A model generated the notes under the pieces. It was not told the DNA's origin. It saw only the letters and a list, made by a program, of their open reading frames with translations, and did not search any database. Below are positions 8,522 to 12,918 of a stretch of DNA of 12,918 nt, one piece after another. Position 1 is the stretch's first letter. The number at the start of each line of letters is the position of its first letter. A program made the position numbers and the translations under genes. Source of the stretch: Verrucomicrobiia bacterium (GTDB lineage: Bacteria > Verrucomicrobiota > Verrucomicrobiia > Opitutales > Opitutaceae); NCBI GenBank assembly GCA_030424825.1, contig JAUHWE010000055.1, forward strand, positions 1 through 12,918. The letters run 5' to 3'.

Positions 8522-9104
8522 CTAGCTTCTGATCGATTCAGAAACAAGGGAAAACTTGATGGTGGGCACTCGGTTTTTAATGGCGTAGTGGAATCGGCTC
8601 GGATGGAGATGGCCGCTGGCGCCAATGAAACGTACTGCGACATGCTCCTTCGCTTTGTGGAGTGCACTCATGGCCCCCTTTTCGCTAAACGCGAACCTCT
8701 AATCCTTGCACCGTTCTAGGATTACCAAGTTGCGCAGATGCATCCAATGGACATGGTTGGTTTGCAAATGGCGGAAGTTCTGGTAGAACAGCTCCGTGGT
8801 TCCTGCGTTAGTGTCGTTCCGCTTCCCCATTGGTATCGTTGGGGCGGTATCCATGTAGGATATACATTCGTCCAAGGCTTTGTGATTCACCTTGGCGATT
8901 TCTGTGGTATTGGTATCGGATCGAACTAGGGGCCAGTGCCGACCGTCAGATTTGACACCGGCACTCCGGTGCGTCCGAGAAGACCGGAGGGCATGCTGCT
9001 GATTGCACTATTCGTTGCCCATGATTTTTTGGATTGAGATTCTTTAGGGTGAACATGCCAGTCCCGATTAGGGCAGAGGCTTTGATGAAATTTCTTCGTT
9101 CCCT
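8522..9104 (-). pseudogene. Decayed aldo/keto reductase with Tat signal
   Basis: Minus-strand translation in changing frames gives consecutive pieces of one Tat-exported aldo/keto reductase. At 9036-9104 there is a twin-arginine signal, RERRNFIKASALIGTG. At 8926-8994 the barrel N-terminus reads LGRTGVPVSNLTVGTGP, then a TAG stop. In another frame, 8819-8878 gives ALDECISYMDTAPTIPMGKR, matching the family pattern ALDxGIxYxDTAxxYGxG, and 8726-8776 gives FRHLQTNHVHWMHLRNL, matching LRRLQTDHVD...H. In a third frame, 8609-8665 gives ALHKAKEHVAVRFIGASGH, matching ALxxAKxxGxxRFIGVSGH. The pieces are in family order, but the frame is broken several times, the Tyr-Gly after DTA has become Ile-Pro, part of the region between the last two motifs appears shortened, and the second half of the barrel is missing; the frame ends in TAG at 8522-8524. 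No start codon lies in frame before the Tat segment. It cannot encode a working enzyme. Family recognition is by motif. Confidence 0.85.
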
Positions 9105-9215
9105 ATCAGAGTTGGGTTGGAAATTATGATAGAAATGACATCCTTAAGATGGATTAGGATTCGAGAAATTGCAATCCCTCGTTCTATTTTCAGAATCGTC
9201 ATTAGTCTTAGTATT

Positions 9216-9276
9216 GTAGGCCGGGTCGCTGACCTGGCAATCATTGGCTAGCGGCGGGTCAGCGACCTCGCCCTAC
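9216..9276. repeat. Inverted pair of REP-like hairpins, family 2
   Basis: The element begins GTAG (9216-9219) and ends CTAC (9273-9276). The left unit forms an 8-pair stem, GCCGGGTC-GCT-GACCTGGC at 9220-9238, with one G-T pair. The right unit is the inverted version, GGCGGGTC-AGC-GACCTCGCC at 9253-9272, with one bulged T. The core GGTCGCTGACC at 9224-9234 recurs inverted at 9257-9267. The architecture matches the element at 6768-6842 but the stem sequence is different, so it belongs to a separate family. It lies upstream of a pseudogene and away from any coding sequence. Confidence 0.8.
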
Positions 9277-9369
9277 AGATTTCGAAAACTGAGAATGATG
9301 CTGCTGCATAGTATGAGTGAGGGTTGTGATACCTAACCCAACCCAATCCAAGCATCGAGGAGAGAATCA

Positions 9370-9445
9370 GTAGCTCACTCGCTTAAGCGTGAGCAATTTA
9401 AAGAGTAGGCTAGAGTTTTTACTCACGCTAATGCGAGTGAGCTAC
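9370..9445. repeat. Inverted pair of REP-like hairpins, family 3
   Basis: The element begins GTAG (9370-9373) and ends CTAC (9442-9445). The left arm shares GTAGCTCACTCGC and then AGCGTGAG with the reverse complement of the right arm, differing mainly in the loop. Each unit is a CTCAC...GTGAG hairpin carrying a two-base bulge (TC) on the strand nearest the GTAG, a defect that both copies keep. The spacer of about 25 bases is AT-rich. It lies about 95 bases after the previous repeat pair and about 200 bases before the start at 9643. Confidence 0.8.
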
Positions 9446-9642
9446 TTGGCTCGGTATGGTGTTTCCTGTGAACGGTAATATTAACCGCTAGAAGATTAGT
9501 GGGCTAAAGTAATTAGCTAATTTCTATAGGTCAAAGATTTATCCATGAGGAATAAATTCAGCTAGCGTTTCCTTCTTTATGAAGCTATGCCCTTTACTCT
9601 AATGCTTTTCCTATTGAAAATGATTCACAATTCTATCAGCCG

Positions 9643-10866
9643 ATGCGTGTAAAACCGATGGATACGACTACTGGACGGCGTGAATTCTTGAAATTCCTAG
9701 CCGGAAGTCCGCTTCTGGCCACCCTTGGATTGCCGCTAAGCTTGCGGGGCCAATACCTGGAAAATGCCGAGATCGGAGAGAAACTCATCACCCAGGTGGA
9801 TGAGGCGTTAAACGTATTTGATTTCGAACGCCTGGCGAAAGAGAGGCTGCCTCCTGCTCACTGGGGCTACCTAGCGAGCGGCGTGGAGGATAACGCCACT
9901 TTGCGAGCCAATCGCGACGCGTTTAAGAACTATCACCTTCGGCCCCGTAGGTTAGTAGACGTTTCGAGCATCGACATGGGGCGGACGCTTTTTGGGGTTC
10001 GATGGGACAGTCCGATTTTCCTTTGCCCCGTGGCGAGCCAGAAAGCGTATCATCCGGAAGGTGAAGTCGCCGTTGCCCGAGCGGCCAAGTCGCGAGGCCA
10101 CTTGCAGGTATTGTCGACCGGCACCACCTCGCCGCTGGAAGATGTAAATGCGGCCCGTGGCATGCCCGTTTGGTTCCAATTGTACACGCAAGGGTGGGAG
10201 ATCACACGGTCATTTATTCGGCGAGCGGAAGACGCGGGTTGTCCGGTTTTGGTGCTCACCGTAGACCAGCTGCGACCCCAACAGAATAGTGAAACCCAGT
10301 TTCGCTACATTCGGGAAGACACTCGAAGTTGCGTTCAATGCCACGATCCAGACGACCGGTTGAAGAATAAGCGGATGTTCGACAATGTTAACCTTGAGGC
10401 CCGGGAATCGGACCGGGACCAATTGACCTGGGATGTCATCGGCAAGCTTCGAGAGCTGACCAGAATGAAAATCGTGCTCAAAGGGATTGTGACGCGTGAG
10501 GATGCCCAGTTGTGTTTGAAGTACGGAGTCGATGGCATAATCGTATCCAATCATGGAGGACGTGCCCAAGAATCAGGTTGGGCTACCTTGGATAGTCTTC
10601 CAGAAGTGGTAGAGGCTGTGGACGGTAGGATCCCCGTTATGGTCGATAGTGGATTCCGTCGAGGTACAGACATCTTCAAAGCCTTGGCTTTGGGGGCGAC
10701 CGCGGTTGGAATTGGGCGACCCTACCTGTGGGGCCTAGCGGCCTTTGGGCAGGAAGGCGTAGAGCGCGTGCTCGAATTGCTGCGATTGGAGTTGGAGCTA
10801 GCTATGATGTCGAGCGGTGCCCGAACCTTGGATGAAATCAGTCCCCGGAGCCTTGGAAAGCAATAG
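9643..10866 (+). CDS. FMN-dependent alpha-hydroxy-acid dehydrogenase, Tat-exported, with CxxCH
   Basis: A 407-residue protein of the lactate/glycolate oxidase family, which oxidises L-2-hydroxy acids to 2-oxo acids with FMN. A Tat signal is at 10-35 (TGRREFLKF, R12-R13, then a hydrophobic run). Family motifs follow: YLASGVEDNATLRANRDAF with Y76 at the position of glycolate oxidase Tyr24, FLCPVASQKAYHPEGE, VWFQLYTQGWE, LTVDQ, VLKGI with K280, and the active-site SNHGGR with H304 and R307. Unusually, CVQCH (C230, C233, H234) sits in the loop after the LTVDQ strand; it fits a haem c attachment motif and suggests electrons may pass to a bound haem instead of oxygen. The segment after SNHGGR, AQESGWATLDSLPEVV, departs from the common QLDGAPATI. 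ATG 9658 (residue 6) is an alternative start. A sulfatase gene follows 43 bases downstream. The substrate is not known. Confidence 0.92.
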   Translation: MRVKPMDTTTGRREFLKFLAGSPLLATLGLPLSLRGQYLENAEIGEKLITQVDEALNVFDFERLAKERLPPAHWGYLASGVEDNATLRANRDAFKNYHLRPRRLVDVSSIDMGRTLFGVRWDSPIFLCPVASQKAYHPEGEVAVARAAKSRGHLQVLSTGTTSPLEDVNAARGMPVWFQLYTQGWEITRSFIRRAEDAGCPVLVLTVDQLRPQQNSETQFRYIREDTRSCVQCHDPDDRLKNKRMFDNVNLEARESDRDQLTWDVIGKLRELTRMKIVLKGIVTREDAQLCLKYGVDGIIVSNHGGRAQESGWATLDSLPEVVEAVDGRIPVMVDSGFRRGTDIFKALALGATAVGIGRPYLWGLAAFGQEGVERVLELLRLELELAMMSSGARTLDEISPRSLGKQ

Positions 10867-10909
10867 AGGTTCGCAATTTTCTACGAAAGCAATTTTTGTT
10901 TTTTTATCT

Positions 10910-12352
10910 ATGAAGGATACTCAGATCTTGGCTGGTCCGGTTGTGAATCGGAATAATCTTCCGCACCTTTTTATCAGGATCATTGCTCTCGCGACGCTGT
11001 TCGTCTTTGCGGCTTGTTCAGAGAATAAGAATGAACATGATTCTCCGACTCAGCCGAATATCGTTTTCATTATTGCCGATGATCTTGGTTGGGCGGATGT
11101 GGAGTTTCACGGAGGGAATGTCCCGACTCCCAACCTCAACCGGCTTCGTGACGAAGGGATTGAACTTGGCCAGCACTATGTAGCGCCGGTTTGCAGTCCA
11201 ACGCGGGCGGGCTTTCTGACCGGACGCTATTGGAGCCGCTTTGGAATAACGACTCCGATAAATACTCGAGGGCTTCCTTTCGATACGGTGACGCTTCCGC
11301 GAGCGCTCTCTGAAGCGGGGTACAGCACTGCCATTGTGGGTAAGTGGCATCTGGGTTCGAAGCCGGAATGGGGACCGAATCACTTCGGTTTCGACCATAG
11401 TTATGGGTCGCTGGCAGGGGGAGTGACCCCTTGGTCGCATTTCTATAAGAAAGGTCCTTACTCAACCACGTGGCATCGTAATGGATCGTTGATTACAGAA
11501 GAAGGCTATGTGACGGACTTGCTGGTCGAAGAGGCGGTAGAGTGGATTGAGAATCGACCTGATGACGAGCCGTTTTTTCTCTACGCTCCTTTCACCGCGA
11601 TCCATCTCCCGATACGGGAACCCCGGGAGTGGCTGGATCGCGTGCGGGAGACCATCAAAGGAGAAGTGCCGCGCCACTACGCCGCGTGCATTATGCATCT
11701 CGATGATGCAGTGGGACGGATTATCGCGGCAATCGACCAAGCCGGAAAAAGTGACAACACGCTCATTGTTTTTACCAGCGACAATGGCGGTTCGACTGCC
11801 GAAAACAACGACACGAAATATCCGAATATCAATGATGATTGTCCCGACGGCGCGTTGACCGGGAACAATCTTCCGCTGCGAGGAAAAAAGGGTGATCTAT
11901 ACGAAGGGGGTACGCGGGTGCCCACCCTTGTGCGTTGGCCGGGGCAAATTCAGGCAGGAACGACATCGGATACGCCGGTGCATATTGTGGATTGGATGCC
12001 GACGTTTACCGCTTTATCTGGATACAAAGGAAATTCCACAAAACTTAAGTGGGATGGGGTCAATATTTGGCCGGCACTTGTCAGTAGGGGTGGTCTTCCG
12101 AAACGAACCCTCTATTCGGCGGGAACGCGATTTCGTTCGCAGGCGTTGCGAGAGGGCGATTGGAAACTGATTCGTTTCCATTCAGAGAACGGAAATGAAG
12201 CGAGAGACGAACTCTACAATATTGCGGCAGATCCAAATGAGAAAGAGAATCTGGCGGCGTCTCAGCCAGAACGCCTTGCCCAGCTTCAAACGAAGCTCGC
12301 TGCGGCCGTGGCGAATGATCGTGATACGGTTGTGCCGCTTTCGGAAGACTAG
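10910..12352 (+). CDS. Sulfatase (formylglycine-dependent, type I), probable lipoprotein
   Basis: Arylsulfatase-like enzyme that would cleave sulfate esters outside the cytoplasm. Numbering from ATG 10910 (480 residues): a hydrophobic signal IIALATLFVFAAC with a plausible lipoprotein cysteine, metal-binding D57-D58 in NIVFIIADDLGWADV, the formylglycine signature CSPTRAGFLTGR (C95, R99), GKWHLG with K145 and H147, TAIHLPI with H232, TSDNGG with D291 and N292, and LRGKKGDLYEGGTRVP with K327. The C-terminus has the usual ELYNIAADPNEKENLA. The frame stays open back to an ATG at 10817, but that would overlap the dehydrogenase gene by 50 bases and add 31 residues in front of the signal peptide, so 10910 is preferred. 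The gap of 43 bases after the dehydrogenase suggests one transcript, though AT-rich sequence there could hide a promoter. It is clearly different from the sulfatase at 5109. Confidence 0.93.
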   Translation: MKDTQILAGPVVNRNNLPHLFIRIIALATLFVFAACSENKNEHDSPTQPNIVFIIADDLGWADVEFHGGNVPTPNLNRLRDEGIELGQHYVAPVCSPTRAGFLTGRYWSRFGITTPINTRGLPFDTVTLPRALSEAGYSTAIVGKWHLGSKPEWGPNHFGFDHSYGSLAGGVTPWSHFYKKGPYSTTWHRNGSLITEEGYVTDLLVEEAVEWIENRPDDEPFFLYAPFTAIHLPIREPREWLDRVRETIKGEVPRHYAACIMHLDDAVGRIIAAIDQAGKSDNTLIVFTSDNGGSTAENNDTKYPNINDDCPDGALTGNNLPLRGKKGDLYEGGTRVPTLVRWPGQIQAGTTSDTPVHIVDWMPTFTALSGYKGNSTKLKWDGVNIWPALVSRGGLPKRTLYSAGTRFRSQALREGDWKLIRFHSENGNEARDELYNIAADPNEKENLAASQPERLAQLQTKLAAAVANDRDTVVPLSED

Positions 12353-12365
12353 AGTGGAGGTGATT

Positions 12366-12388
12366 CCGCGATCAACGATCGCGGCTAC
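12366..12388. repeat. Single REP-like hairpin ending CTAC, family 4
   Basis: A perfect 8-pair stem with a three-base loop, CCGCGATC-AAC-GATCGCGG, is directly followed by CTAC. Read on the minus strand it is GTAG plus hairpin, as in the other repeats here, but unpaired. It lies 13 bases after the sulfatase stop, between convergent genes, so it may also stop transcription, although no T run follows. Confidence 0.75.
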
Positions 12389-12454
12389 AGGTGGTCCATA
12401 TTCGAATCAGGGTTGCTGGGGCCAGAAGGTTTATTTTTGCGAATGTATCCAAAC

Positions 12455-12918
12455 CTATTCGACAATAATACTGAATAGCCGATGGCCGGCGGTAATGAAC
12501 AGTGTTTTGCCATCCTCACCTCCAAAGGTGCAGTTGGTAATGTCGTCCATGGGGATTGGGATAAAACGGACGAGTCCTTTACCGTTGGGATCGATCACGT
12601 ATATGCCTGCCATATACTTGCGGGGAACGCTGGTCGGGGCATCGTGAAAATTCCAGCCGGCAGTAACGTATAGATTCCCATTCTGCCCCAGTGCCATGCC
12701 GTCCGGCCCGCGGTCGATTCCAAGTTCACTTCGCCAGTCGAAAAGTTGCGTCCGACTATTGGGGTCGACATTGCCATCTTTTAGAAGATCAAAGCGCCAC
12801 AGCTTCCGATTTCCGTTGGGCTGGCCGCTGGCGTTGTCGGCGATGAAGAGGTATTTTTGATCTTTGGAGATTGCAATCCCGTTGGGGCGGTGGATTTCGT
12901 GAGCGAGTATTTGGGTGA
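12455..12918 (-). CDS. SMP-30/gluconolactonase-like protein, C-terminal part
   Basis: The frame is open from the window edge to a TAG stop at 12455-12457, giving 153 visible residues; the N-terminal half lies outside. The sequence fits the six-bladed propeller family of SMP-30, gluconolactonase and luciferin-regenerating enzymes: HRPNGIAISKDQKYLFIADN has the conserved metal-binding Asn, GPDGMALGQNGNLYVT has the conserved Asp, and NCTFGGEDGKTLFITAG followed by a hydrophobic strand is the usual end. Members are metal-dependent lactonases that open sugar lactones, although many planctomycete and verrucomicrobial copies are exported and of unknown substrate. A lactonase would fit next to sugar-oxidising enzymes, but this is inference. 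It converges with the sulfatase ending at 12352. The start and any signal peptide cannot be seen. Confidence 0.88.
   Translation of the reverse strand, partial: TQILAHEIHRPNGIAISKDQKYLFIADNASGQPNGNRKLWRFDLLKDGNVDPNSRTQLFDWRSELGIDRGPDGMALGQNGNLYVTAGWNFHDAPTSVPRKYMAGIYVIDPNGKGLVRFIPIPMDDITNCTFGGEDGKTLFITAGHRLFSIIVE

Larger units (their letters stand above)
9105..9642. other. Non-coding stretch with two REP-like pairs
   Basis: No credible gene was found on either strand. It holds two palindromic REP-like pairs, described separately, and AT-rich sequence upstream of the hydroxy-acid dehydrogenase start at 9643. Two small symmetries could be regulatory but are weak: a perfect 12-base palindrome AATTAGCTAATT at 9511-9522, and TGAA-N5-TTCA at 9615-9627, just upstream of the start codon. 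No convincing -35/-10 promoter pair could be named. The stretch is probably degenerating sequence on the upstream side of the pseudogene plus the 5' region of the 9643 gene. Confidence 0.6.

Noticed and set aside
8738..8929. Plus-strand open frame of 63 residues in the gap
   Set aside because: The complementary strand encodes aldo/keto reductase remnants here, which explains the sequence better.
9216..9445. Possible CRISPR array
   Set aside because: The repeats are inverted pairs with different sequences, not direct repeats of constant length with spacers.
10817..10909. Upstream start for the second sulfatase
   Set aside because: It overlaps the dehydrogenase gene and places 31 extra residues before the signal peptide; ATG 10910 fits better.
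12195..12647. Plus-strand open frame of 150 residues across the sulfatase end and repeat
   Set aside because: It overlaps two well-supported genes in other frames and has no recognisable motif.

Overview
The window looks like a chromosomal segment from a bacterium of the Planctomycetota-Verrucomicrobiota-Chlamydiota group. Verrucomicrobiota is my preferred reading, but this is inferred from gene families only. The signs are a planctomycete-type cytochrome protein (PSCyt1, DUF1549, DUF1553) followed by a DUF1501 protein, two formylglycine-type sulfatases, exported FAD and FMN oxidoreductases, an SMP-30-like protein, weak or absent Shine-Dalgarno sequences, and GTAG-bounded palindromic (REP-like) repeats. 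No rRNA, tRNA, CRISPR array, prophage or intact insertion sequence is visible.

Layout. Bases 2-5052 hold a tight plus-strand operon: the 3' end of a DUF1592/1588/1585-type gene (2-355), a 1075-residue multidomain c-type cytochrome protein with a LamG-like insert (373-3600), and a Tat-exported DUF1501 protein (3610-5052), with gaps of 17 and 9 bases. A first sulfatase (5109-6683) follows after 56 bases. It faces a minus-strand FAD-dependent oxidoreductase lipoprotein (6866-8512), and a pair of inverted REP-like hairpins lies between the two. Upstream of the oxidoreductase, 8522-9104 carries the decayed remains of a Tat-exported aldo/keto reductase on the minus strand, broken across several frames. 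Two further inverted REP-like pairs (9216-9276 and 9370-9445) lie in the following non-coding stretch. A second plus-strand unit has a Tat-exported FMN-dependent alpha-hydroxy-acid dehydrogenase with an unexpected CxxCH haem motif (9643-10866) and a second, probably lipoprotein, sulfatase (10910-12352). A single REP-like hairpin (12366-12388) separates this from the 3' part of a convergent minus-strand SMP-30/gluconolactonase-like gene that runs off the window (12455-12918).

How the genes may work together. Every gene whose N-terminus is visible has an export signal (Sec, lipoprotein or Tat). The two sulfatases would remove sulfate esters from polysaccharides or other organosulfates. The FAD and FMN enzymes and the lactonase-like protein would oxidise and open sugar or hydroxy-acid products, and the CxxCH proteins are plausible electron acceptors in the periplasm. 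This fits a sulfated-glycan scavenging lifestyle, but substrates and electron flow are inference. The most noteworthy observations are the fossil aldo/keto reductase, the haem motif in the FMN enzyme, and several sequence-distinct REP-like families sharing one GTAG-hairpin architecture. I did not find convincing evidence of an entirely new system.
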